This document shows positions 25,601 to 32,628 of a stretch of DNA of 64,000 nt, one piece after another. Position numbers and translations under genes: made by a program. The stretch comes from Mycobacterium vicinigordonae (GTDB taxonomy: Bacteria; Actinomycetota; Actinomycetes; Mycobacteriales; Mycobacteriaceae): the NCBI RefSeq assembly GCF_013466425.1, contig NZ_CP059165.1, forward strand, positions 4,402,001 through 4,466,000, in the 5' to 3' direction. Every line of letters begins with the position of its first letter. The stretch's first letter is position 1. The notes below the pieces were generated by a model that saw only the letters and a program-made list of their open reading frames with translations, was not told where the DNA came from and did no database searches.

Positions 25601-28600
25601 CAGTTTCGCCAACCCTGGGCCAGGAAAGATCCTGGGCCACTTCGGGTTAGGCATCGATCCAGCGGACCCACACTGGGGCGGAGTGCGGGTACGGGCGGAA
25701 TACCTTGCCCCCGAGCTGCCGGGCCTTATCAGCTCGCACACCAACATGTTCGCCTCGGAGGTCATCGGACCCGACGGCAGACCCGTGTCGCTACGTGAGG
25801 ATCCGCACGCCCGGGTGAGCGAGTCCCTAGGCAATCTTGGCAGCATCGTCACCGACACGGTCGACAAGCTCACCTTCGAGGCGCCTCACGACCCGCAGCA
25901 CCGGTTCGCCGGTGACCCAGCGGGATCACGGCCTGCTGAACCGGCGACCGGCTACCCGGGCCCCAGCGAGTGTGTCCGCCAAGGCGCTGAATGGTTTTCC
26001 CAGCAGCATCCGGACGCCCGGATCGGGGAGATCGCCGACCACCACGGCCGGGGCGTGTCGTCGGCGGAGTTGGAAAGGGCGCTCAACAGCCCGCTTCGTG
26101 AGGCGACGACGGCCGACATCGGCCACGCGTTGCAGCAAGGTAGGTCGGTGTGGGTCGTCGAGTACTACGACCCGGCCGCCCTGCCCCCCGGCCACCCGGG
26201 CGCCCACCTCAGCATCGTCGAACCTCATGCCGGGGGCCTGCACATATTCGACAACGGCGCCGCAACGCTCGTGCCGCACCTGCCCGAGCACCCGGGCGTG
26301 GCCGGACGCAAGATCGTCACGTTCAATCCGGACGGAACCCCGACGCACCCGTTCGAGCACCCAGCGCGCCAGGGCGAACCGGGCGTTCGCGGACCCGCCG
26401 AGCCGGCCGACGCGATCGGGCGATCGGTCGATCCGCAAGGCGCACACCCGGACGGCGATGGGCGTCCGGACTGGGCAGCCCTGCCTGACGATTCGACCAC
26501 TCCTAGTGATGTGGCACCCGCGAGGCCCGATCCGGTCGAGGTAGTGACGCCGGTGCTGGAGCGGTACGGGGTCAGTCTGGATGAGTTCATGGCTATGCAG
26601 GAACGCGCCGCAGTGGTGGGGCGCGACCAGCTGGTCGTCGAATTCAGCGCCGAACACCTGCAGATGATGTACGAGGCGCGGATGGCCCATCCCCATCCGG
26701 GGCCGGCGGACGTGATCCAGAAGGTGATCAGCGAACCCGCTGTCAAAACCATTCTCGACCAGGTCGCCAACCCAGGTTCGGAGTACGGCGGTGGCGGCCC
26801 ATACAAGGCTGATGGTGTTGGTGGGTGTGTGTCGGTGGCCTCGGATGCTGCCGCTTTGCGCACACCGTCAGATCTGTTGCGTGGGTTACGGCTGGACTAC
26901 GGGGAATGGTCGCCCTACGAGGTGTTCACCACGACCGACCACGTGTATGTCATCGAAGGGCAGGTGGCGCAGGGAAACCTGTCCGTACCGAACGGGCGAA
27001 TCACCAATCACCTGGGGATCGTCGATGCCCGCACAAAGGATCTCGACGAAGGGGCACCTCCACACACCGGTACCGGCTACGCCGGCGACGGGCAGAGGTT
27101 GAACCCGGAATATCTGCTGGAGCGGGGAAGGTGGGCCTCCGGAGCGGAGCTGATCCGGATCGATCCGGACGGTTCACGCCATCCGGTCGCGCGGCTGGAG
27201 GAGATTGGTGGCGAGCCGACTTGGGTGTCGGCCAAAGAATCTGGCGACCACGTAGTCGACGGCTGGCCCCCACACCGGGGCGGCGAGTGGGTGTTCCCGG
27301 ATTCGCCGCAGCACGGGACGCATCCGGACCCGCCGGACCGACCGCTACACCGCGGCGCCGAGTCGGTGGGTGACCCGCCGAGTACCAGCCCGCCGATCGA
27401 GCCGGGCAGGGACCCGGCGGTCGCGGCACGGGTGTTCGGGGGTGCGGCGTTCAACACCGAAGCGGGCGTAGCGTTCTTCGACCCGACAGATGTCACCATG
27501 CGCTCGGCCGCCGGGGATGTGCGCGCTATTGCCGGGGAATTCACCATCGATGTGCACGGGGATGCACACGCGGTGTCGGTATGGGACGTGGGCGGTGTCG
27601 AGCATCGGATGTCGCCACACGAATTCGGCGAGGTGATCCGCACAAATACCAGCTGGGACGGGCAATCCCCCATCCGATTGCTGTCGTGCGACACAGGTGC
27701 CGGCACACACCCGTTCGCCGCCGAGCTGGCCCGTGAGCTCGGTGTCCCAGTCACCGCGCCCGACCGCCCGGTCTGGACATTCCCGGACGGGCGCGAGCCG
27801 GTGGTGACGGGGTTCGAACGCGGCCGCAACGGCGAGCTGGGTCCGCGCATACCGCCTGATGGCCAGTGGAACCGCTTCACGCCCGACGGCGCGCACACCG
27901 AGACTGCGGCGCGTCCACGCAGCGTGGACTTGGCCCGGCTGCTGAGTCTGGATTGCCTCGGAACCGGCCATGGCCTCATGCTGCGCGGATCTGGCGCACA
28001 TGAGGGAGGCAGCGACGTCGCTTCGCACCGCAGCACGCACGGGGCGCACCGCGACGAGGACCTCCGTCACCCGGCCGAGGATTGGCACCGGCCGGCCCAG
28101 CAATACGAGGACCCTACCGAGAGCAGAAAGCGCGCAGCGTTTGACGACGGATTTATCGACGAGACTGGTCGCGTTCCGGTCGAGGAATTCGAATCGGGCG
28201 ATCGGACGCGAGGCTGGCCCCACGACGACACCGGGTACCGAATTCGGGAGGAAGATCTGGGTTTTATGGGTATCGACGAGACCCAGGTGGATTGGTGGGA
28301 ACGATTCGAGGCTCCGCTGGGCATGACTCCCGAGCAGTTCAGGGAGTTCACCGCATCGCTGACGGACGCATTGACCATCGACGGCATCGATGCGGCGCAT
28401 GTCGATATTCGGCTGCAGGGTTCTTCGGCGCAATTCTTCTCCGGCCCCCACAAGGACTTTCCTACCGAAGCGGAGCTGGCCGGGCAGCCCAGCGCGCTGG
28501 CGCGGCTGCAAGAATGGATGGGTGATCGGCCGCAATCCGATCGGCCATCCCGGGTCCCTTTCGACGCCAAGCATCTGCTGGGCGTGTTCGACGAAACAGG

Positions 28601-28934
28601 CGAACCCGAACCGCCCAGCGATTACGACGTGCAGTTCTCCTCGGATGCCATGGTCGAAAAGGCCCGCCAAGAATGGGAAACGATGGACCCCGACACGCGA
28701 AAACCACTCGTCAATCAGAAGTATGACTTCGTAGACAAGAACATGGTCAGGCAAACCTTCCCTGCGTTGTACGCCTGGAAAGACCGTTGGGAGGAACGTC
28801 TTGGCCGTGAAGTTGCGCCAGCCGTCTTCGGTTCCCTTGGTCCGCCGGACAAGTCGGCGTTTGGCAGCGGCATCTCGACCCATTTCCGCGATACGGACTG
28901 GATTATTAATCGTCTGGGAGACCGGCGCAGATGA
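22635..28934 (+). CDS. 2099-aa CpnT-like polymorphic toxin, multidomain
   Basis: ATG 22635 (22641 also possible). Residues 1-100 match the CpnT-type N-terminal WXG100-like domain (WLLKEVVGAEWPGGDEDECR). Residues 105-240 hold hydrophobic helices and a Gly/Ala-rich region. About 340-590 is a Pro-rich linker. About 750-930 is a DUF1023-type alpha/beta-hydrolase with GHS879YGS. About 1105-1245 is a papain-like domain with C1113 and H1191. About 1390-1500 is an unidentified domain (GGCVSVASDAAALRTP). About 1600-1755 resembles a C80/CPD-like cysteine peptidase (H1641, C1685 in LLSCDTG). The C-terminal 200 residues carry G1929-S-S and D1996-Y-D1998, suggestive of a nucleotidyltransferase fold. No TNT (NAD glycohydrolase) signature is seen. 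Confidence 0.8.
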   Translation: MGMECPAALRWLLKEVVGAEWPGGDEDECRAQADQWKHLAQTLQQLGPVVNGARNKALEGFGSGEFHEYLADQLSHIPGGLDTLIKNFENLEGRLRHVAGEIETAKRAFIIALTALAASVVLSFFLGPLVDAVAVGVARAAIYLAIRTAVGRIVARVAASVLAKLATKPLAEAVVQATVRTTLVVGKGAAIGAGSMAGFDVTSQGLQIAAGDRKGFDLNELGRSTLSGAIMGGVGAPVAGITASGLGRVGARIGGIAPVGARIVTATQKPLAGFSANFSGMAAAQYVQEGKVDLSHVAQTSLAFSAFDPVMHPASEKINSVVGDRLGVAPMHDVVAQALDRHGLDTLPWRDSPSTPGQTSPHPDAVADRGVDTGVHTNLDGGPTRSDPVSHPPAAADPNVGAAASHPHGGTESAGIRSPAPEARAAEPATPGPRPETATPRGASLSSGTTSLGASASGHNGVPVAQIADARAAAPIADSGVARASTPTADPGVTRGTGDSLRSASSEVASPADTRAAQQAPGDGIGSDRPGARLTGDSRIGEQMDQPRPGHSGPDKPVGPEPGTGRGPEPPVPQGVSAWQPSHPEDVVRAVDHVKGDVGDALAAPDKNSKAWTQAVHEQNSQRLQRWNDLDPAMRDAIVTHETRPGHYSELGDLKGGLPPDVQARFVEHNLQERFAQQHPECNPAVIRDWAEKMDAHLRDPENHPRPRLQDFENLPDTSRHTLPGEIMRSIRLDSETRAVDRIWHERYDPDPGAGPRHLLRFNPREFGGDGEIIMGIGDLHAPKEIAVYTPGIRSTAMSFDGIVADAENLHIRASELKPDMPRLTVAYLGYDAPSGIRILGQTVTPAFAEAGGHRLAHDVAALHASFAGNPTVHLIGHSYGSTTTAFAGAGGRLGDYVHSVTLAGSPGAGPLAHARDFDVGDRVYVASSSKDIVTKFGSSPQRGYPLYGRIGDLPIRGDLLHKFGRVPVVGPVFDGAGRVLDRFGHYLNSFANPGPGKILGHFGLGIDPADPHWGGVRVRAEYLAPELPGLISSHTNMFASEVIGPDGRPVSLREDPHARVSESLGNLGSIVTDTVDKLTFEAPHDPQHRFAGDPAGSRPAEPATGYPGPSECVRQGAEWFSQQHPDARIGEIADHHGRGVSSAELERALNSPLREATTADIGHALQQGRSVWVVEYYDPAALPPGHPGAHLSIVEPHAGGLHIFDNGAATLVPHLPEHPGVAGRKIVTFNPDGTPTHPFEHPARQGEPGVRGPAEPADAIGRSVDPQGAHPDGDGRPDWAALPDDSTTPSDVAPARPDPVEVVTPVLERYGVSLDEFMAMQERAAVVGRDQLVVEFSAEHLQMMYEARMAHPHPGPADVIQKVISEPAVKTILDQVANPGSEYGGGGPYKADGVGGCVSVASDAAALRTPSDLLRGLRLDYGEWSPYEVFTTTDHVYVIEGQVAQGNLSVPNGRITNHLGIVDARTKDLDEGAPPHTGTGYAGDGQRLNPEYLLERGRWASGAELIRIDPDGSRHPVARLEEIGGEPTWVSAKESGDHVVDGWPPHRGGEWVFPDSPQHGTHPDPPDRPLHRGAESVGDPPSTSPPIEPGRDPAVAARVFGGAAFNTEAGVAFFDPTDVTMRSAAGDVRAIAGEFTIDVHGDAHAVSVWDVGGVEHRMSPHEFGEVIRTNTSWDGQSPIRLLSCDTGAGTHPFAAELARELGVPVTAPDRPVWTFPDGREPVVTGFERGRNGELGPRIPPDGQWNRFTPDGAHTETAARPRSVDLARLLSLDCLGTGHGLMLRGSGAHEGGSDVASHRSTHGAHRDEDLRHPAEDWHRPAQQYEDPTESRKRAAFDDGFIDETGRVPVEEFESGDRTRGWPHDDTGYRIREEDLGFMGIDETQVDWWERFEAPLGMTPEQFREFTASLTDALTIDGIDAAHVDIRLQGSSAQFFSGPHKDFPTEAELAGQPSALARLQEWMGDRPQSDRPSRVPFDAKHLLGVFDETGEPEPPSDYDVQFSSDAMVEKARQEWETMDPDTRKPLVNQKYDFVDKNMVRQTFPALYAWKDRWEERLGREVAPAVFGSLGPPDKSAFGSGISTHFRDTDWIINRLGDRRR

Positions 28935-29722
28935 GTGACCAATTCCGAATCTGCATGAAGGGCGATCTGGCGGAACATCTACCCGAGTTTCTCGAGCAGG
29001 TGGGGCTGCAACGGCGTGGCCGACTCGACGATGACTGGGACCAGGAGTTCGGGAGGGCTAGGCTACGCGCGCGGGAGCATGGGTTGGTGGAGCTGACGTT
29101 ATGGCGTTACGAGGACGACGACTGGCTGGTGAACCTCACCTATGAGAAGGACCCGCTGCCCGCTGAACAGGCAGAGCAGTTGCGTCGCAAGGTCCTGGCT
29201 GCTGCTGCCACCGCCGGGATGACGGTGACGGCGCAGTCCAGCCTGGAGTTACCGCGGCCCCCGAAGGCGGGGATGCGCTACTTCGTGACTACCGATGAAA
29301 CGACCGGCCAACCGCGGCCGCTGTTCGTGGTGCGGATCGACGACCACGACCGGCTGCAGGTTTACAGTCAGGCCGGACCAGGATGGGTCGAAGCCCCTGA
29401 CCAATCGATCCGCGACGACGTCATCAGACAGCACGGCTGGGCGCGACTAGCTGAGAGCGACGTTGATGCGATGCTGGCCCATCTGCACGTCGAACCGGGT
29501 TACTGGCTGGCCGTGACCACCCACCCGGATGACCCAAAACTGTTGGTACGGAACCTCGATGGACGCACGTTGGAAACCTACGAACCATCCTCGGGGCGCT
29601 GGGAACCCAGCGGCTACGCACCCAACCCGTCATTGAACGACCCCAGCCGCTGGCAACCGATAGCACCCGACGCAGTCGCACAGATCCAACGTGAAATGGC
29701 ACATGCCGAGGGACCTCAGTGA
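28931..29722 (+). CDS. toxin-coupled orphan protein, immunity candidate
   Basis: This 263-residue protein has a start that overlaps the toxin stop (ATGA), so its synthesis is coupled to the toxin, the usual placement for an immunity gene. The N-terminal 95 residues are compact and acidic (FGRARLRAREHGLVELTLWRYEDDDWLVNLTY). The rest is strand-rich with LAVTTHPDDPKLLVRNLDGRTLETY and many prolines at the end. No TM segment or signal peptide. I do not recognise a named immunity family. The two-part build could mean an immunity domain plus an accessory domain. Confidence 0.65.
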   Translation: MSDQFRICMKGDLAEHLPEFLEQVGLQRRGRLDDDWDQEFGRARLRAREHGLVELTLWRYEDDDWLVNLTYEKDPLPAEQAEQLRRKVLAAAATAGMTVTAQSSLELPRPPKAGMRYFVTTDETTGQPRPLFVVRIDDHDRLQVYSQAGPGWVEAPDQSIRDDVIRQHGWARLAESDVDAMLAHLHVEPGYWLAVTTHPDDPKLLVRNLDGRTLETYEPSSGRWEPSGYAPNPSLNDPSRWQPIAPDAVAQIQREMAHAEGPQ

Positions 29723-30995
29723 GCAGGGCCTTGTGAACACGCGAGCACTGTCGATATGGCGGCCCGAACCAGGCAGCGCATCCGGTGTTGCCCCCGACGA
29801 GTCCCTGCCGCGGCTGTCTGCCCACGACGCACAACGCGTCGCCGCCTACCTCGACGCCGGTGCGGTGGTGGCCCGCACCACCGCTCGAATGCCCGACCCG
29901 TGGTCGGGTGACAACACAGCGCGGGTGCCGTTGAGCCAACGCACCGACGGGGTATGGCGCTGGGACGACGCCATCAGCTATTACGTGCGCCACTACCACC
30001 TCAGCCCAGGACCCCAGTTCCTCGACTACCTACGCGAACGAGACTTCGCGCCGCAACCGATCACCGCCGCACAAGTCAGCGCCGTCGCCGACGAGGTATT
30101 CGGCAACCTCGCCACCCCAGCGCCACAACACCTACTGCGACTCGACGGCACACAGCTACTGCCTTGCGATACCTACTGCACGTACCAGGGGCAAGCCTTC
30201 CGCTGCGACGTCAATGCCTCGAGGGTCAAATTGATCGTCTCCCCGGGACAGGTGATCCCGGCGGGATTCCAGGCCAAGGATGCCCGGCGCTCTTTCGTGC
30301 AGTCCATCGCTTACAAAGCGGTACCGGCCTCCGAAATAGAGGCGTTCTACGAGGTGATCACCACGTGTTGGTACAAAGGTGACCCCTACTCGATCAGGCG
30401 AATCGATGGACCCTCGTTGCGGCTGAGCATCGGAGGGGGCCGCAGAGTCAAACGCACGGTGCCTGAGCCACCGTCCCCCAGCCGTGACGAATGGGGCCAC
30501 TTTCCCAACGCGGAGGTCCTCGGTATCGGAGAGATCTGGGCCACCATCGACATCCTCGAAGCCGCCCGCCTCACCATGGCCATCGTCCCCTACCACCTGG
30601 TGGACGGCTATTTGAAGCCCGTGCGTGACGTCACCGGCGCCGGCTATTCGGTACCCACCGCCGACGAGATCTTCTACTTCCCCTCCCCAGCCGAGAGCCC
30701 CTACCTGCCACCGGCACAGGCGTTGGCCACCCTGCGCGACTACCTCGCCGTGCACGACCCGTCCTACCCCACCGCAGACCTACACCCCAACCGGCTACGC
30801 GACGGCTGGCAAATCACCACAACCCACCCCGTCGACACCCTCTACTACATCGCCGACGACAACCACATCCTCGCCGCGCCCACCACCACGCCCACACCGC
30901 AGGTCAGCAGCCAACTCTCCGCCCAATTCCGCCAACGCCACCCCGCTGTCGACCCACCACCAGTCCACGACACCGGCACCGACATCTTCGACTGA
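29703..30995 (+). CDS. orphan protein sharing the C-terminal module of the 505-aa protein
   Basis: This protein of about 430 residues has an ambiguous start: ATG 29703 (taken here, overlapping the previous gene by 20 bp) or GTG 29733 behind a GAGCAGG-like site. The middle contains CDTYCTYQGQAFRCD, a Cys-rich strand, and SRVKLIVSPGQVIPAGF. The C-terminal part (LATLRDYLAVHDPSY ... GWQITTTHPVDTLYYIADDNHIL) aligns with the end of the 505-aa protein. It closes the toxin operon. Its last 80 bp belong to a duplicated segment whose second copy lies at 32388. Role unknown; immunity or chaperone is inference. Confidence 0.6.
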   Translation: MPRDLSEQGLVNTRALSIWRPEPGSASGVAPDESLPRLSAHDAQRVAAYLDAGAVVARTTARMPDPWSGDNTARVPLSQRTDGVWRWDDAISYYVRHYHLSPGPQFLDYLRERDFAPQPITAAQVSAVADEVFGNLATPAPQHLLRLDGTQLLPCDTYCTYQGQAFRCDVNASRVKLIVSPGQVIPAGFQAKDARRSFVQSIAYKAVPASEIEAFYEVITTCWYKGDPYSIRRIDGPSLRLSIGGGRRVKRTVPEPPSPSRDEWGHFPNAEVLGIGEIWATIDILEAARLTMAIVPYHLVDGYLKPVRDVTGAGYSVPTADEIFYFPSPAESPYLPPAQALATLRDYLAVHDPSYPTADLHPNRLRDGWQITTTHPVDTLYYIADDNHILAAPTTTPTPQVSSQLSAQFRQRHPAVDPPPVHDTGTDIFD

Positions 30996-31132
30996 CCAAC
31001 ACGTGACGGCCACACCACCACCGCACGCTGCGCAACCGTCCGAACTTCTCCGACACCGACCCGGCCAGCTCTAGACCAGCCCGTCTCGGCGCAGGACGTA
31101 GCCGATCGAAGTTGACGTCGGCACCCTCGGCC
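30916..31132. repeat. imperfect direct duplication, copy 1
   Basis: This stretch contains the 3' end of the 434-aa gene and, on the other strand, the last codons of an espI-like gene. It aligns with 32388-32628 through CTCCGCCCAATTCCGCCAAC at one end and CCTCGGCC at the other. The copies differ by substitutions and by small indels totalling about 24 bp. Confidence 0.85.
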
Positions 31133-31439
31133 TGCGCGACGGCAAGATCGCGGAGAGTCTTTCCAAGGGTTCCCGTCCAGGGGTCAGTGAGCGCGCGGCT
31201 CGCGCATAGGCAAGGGCTCGCCCCTGCGCGCCGAGTCAGACTCGTCCGCGTGTGGAGGACGGCCCGGATGATGGTCGGTTGGCGTCCAAGTGAAACTCGC
31301 CCAACCGCTTCGCCCGGGTGAACCAGCCGAGCGTTCGACCCAGGGTTGCGGGGACGCTCGGCGTGGAACGGGCAGGTTCGTGTTCGCCTCGAGCGGTGAG
31401 GTCCGGGGAAACATCGCGGCCGGGGTCTATCGTGATTGC
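30996..31439. other. 444-bp gap without an intact gene
   Basis: The first 137 bp belong to duplication copy 1 and include the espI remnant. The remainder (31133-31439) has no coding pattern I trust; reading frames here change composition abruptly. It should hold the promoter of the DUF202 pair, but I see no convincing -10/-35 pair. Confidence 0.6.
31025..31132 (-). pseudogene. espI 3'-end remnant
   Basis: Read on the minus strand, 36 codons (AEGADVNFDRLRPAPRR ... EKFGRLRSV) match the C-terminus of the right EspI (AEGADVDFDRLRPATRQ ... ENFGRLRGV) at 30 of 36 positions. Nothing upstream of it continues the gene and the original stop is lost, so it is a relic made by the duplication that brackets the DUF202 cassette. 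Confidence 0.85.
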
Positions 31440-31847
31440 GTGGCCGACAACGAGGTAATGGACTTCGACGGCGACGCAGAAATCGGTTCGCGCTTCCCAC
31501 GCGCGGTCTACGACGTCGGCCAGGAGCCCGACCCCCTTTACAGCCTGGCCAACGAACGTACCTACCTGTCGTGGTTGCGCTTCGCGGTGACCTTGCTCGC
31601 CGGCGCCGTCGCCATCGATCGGCTCCTCATCGAACACCCCCAGTTCGAGAGCGAGATCCTCGCCCTGGGGCTCGTGGCGATCGCCTTCGGTACCTGCGGC
31701 ATCGGTGTGCGGCGCTGGTTCGTGAGCGAGCGCGCATTGCGGCAACGCCAGCCGTTGCCCGGCTTCGGCGCCCCGCTGCTCGTCATTGTGGCCATCCTCC
31801 TCGCGGGAGCCGGGGTCATCGTCCTCGTCCTCGCGCCACGGGGCTGA
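31440..31847 (+). CDS. DUF202 (YidH-family) membrane protein
   Basis: This protein of about 135 residues uses GTG 31440 (ATG 31458 possible); the long upstream frame is not credible. The family signature PLYSLANERTYLSWLRFAVTLLAGAVAID is followed by two further TM helices (ILALGLVAIAFGTCGIGV and PLLVIVAILLAGAGVIVLVLA). DUF202 proteins are small three-helix inner membrane proteins of unknown function that often occur as pairs. The partner follows after 6 bp. The cassette sits between two copies of a duplicated sequence, so it is probably an insertion. Confidence 0.82.
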   Translation: MADNEVMDFDGDAEIGSRFPRAVYDVGQEPDPLYSLANERTYLSWLRFAVTLLAGAVAIDRLLIEHPQFESEILALGLVAIAFGTCGIGVRRWFVSERALRQRQPLPGFGAPLLVIVAILLAGAGVIVLVLAPRG

Positions 31848-31853
31848 GCCTCA

Positions 31854-32186
31854 ATGAAAGCCAAGTTGGCGAGACTGTGGGGGGCGCAATACCCGTTCGA
31901 GCGAAACCACCTGCAGCGCACGATGACACTGATCGGGCTGGGTGGCGTATTCGCGGTCACCATAATCCTTCTCGTCCGTGCCAACATCACCAATGTGCTT
32001 GGGACCGCGCTCATCGGCGGCGGCGTCGTGTGCGCACTCGCGGCGGTGTCTCGGTACCAATACCTCCGCGAGACCAGCCTCGGGTTCGCGATCCTTGAGA
32101 CCCGGGGAGGCCTGTTCGTGCTCGGCTCGGCGCTCGGGCTCGCGGTCGTCGGCGTACTCGTTGCCCTGCTCATCTTTCTCAGGTGA
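31854..32186 (+). CDS. second DUF202-like membrane protein
   Basis: This 110-residue protein has three TM helices: MTLIGLGGVFAVTIILLV, VLGTALIGGGVVCALAAVSRYQYL and GLFVLGSALGLAVVGVLVALLIFL. The size and pairing with the preceding gene fit the two-gene DUF202 cassettes found elsewhere in mycobacteria. No catalytic residues are visible. Function unknown. Confidence 0.75.
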   Translation: MKAKLARLWGAQYPFERNHLQRTMTLIGLGGVFAVTIILLVRANITNVLGTALIGGGVVCALAAVSRYQYLRETSLGFAILETRGGLFVLGSALGLAVVGVLVALLIFLR

Positions 32187-32504
32187 GCCAACGATATGCC
32201 GCTGTACTTGAACACCCCCTAGATGTCGGCGAAGTGGCAGTTCGCAGTGTCGTGCCACTTCGGATAGTCCGCCGCGCGCTCGCCCACCCAGTGAAGGCGC
32301 GAGCATCCGCGGGGAGCGAACGTGGTAGCTTTCGGCACGTCCGGTCTGGCTCAGTTTGCCCGTGTTCGCGGCGATGAACTGGCGAATTCTCCGCCCAATT
32401 CCGCCAACGCCACCGTTTTGTCGACCCACCACCAGAGCCCACGACACCGGCACCGACATCTCCGACTAACCAACACCTGAAGGCCAAGTAGCCACCCGCA
32501 ACGG
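32187..32504. other. 318-bp gap, second part is duplication copy 2
   Basis: 32187-32387 shows no gene. From 32388 it is the second copy of the duplicated segment, including a broken 3' end of the 434-aa gene. The convergent espI stop lies at 32505. Confidence 0.7.
32388..32465 (+). pseudogene. 3'-end remnant of the 434-aa gene
   Basis: The sequence still reads SAQFRQRH...VDPPP in the original frame. It then has a 2-bp insertion relative to copy 1 (CCAGAGCCCACG against CCAGTCCACG), which shifts the final GTDISD and its TAA out of frame. No upstream coding sequence is attached. Confidence 0.75.
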
Positions 32505-32628
32505 CTAAACCTGTTCCCGCACGCCCCGCAACCGTCCGAAATTCTCCGACACCGACCCGGCCAGCTCCAGATAAGCCTGCCTCGTCGCAGGACGCAGCCG
32601 GTCGAAGTCGACGTCTGCGCCCTCGGCC
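32388..32628. repeat. imperfect direct duplication, copy 2
   Basis: This is the partner of 30916-31132. It includes a degraded 3' end of the 434-aa gene on the plus strand and the intact 3' end of the right espI on the minus strand. Copies are about 1.47-1.50 kb apart and enclose the DUF202 pair. Confidence 0.85.

Noticed and set aside
27345-28883. 512-codon minus-strand frame under the toxin C-terminus
   Set aside because: The plus strand carries a continuous 2099-codon frame with recognisable motifs; the minus frame has none.
22635-28934. Identification of the toxin as CpnT with a TNT NAD-glycohydrolase domain
   Set aside because: The N-terminus is CpnT-like but the TNT-type end (the Gly-Gln-Pro-Gly-Gly region) is absent; the C-terminus is a different domain.
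30996-32504. Insertion sequence around the DUF202 pair
   Set aside because: No transposase and no terminal inverted repeats were found; the flanking duplication carries gene ends, not short target-site repeats.
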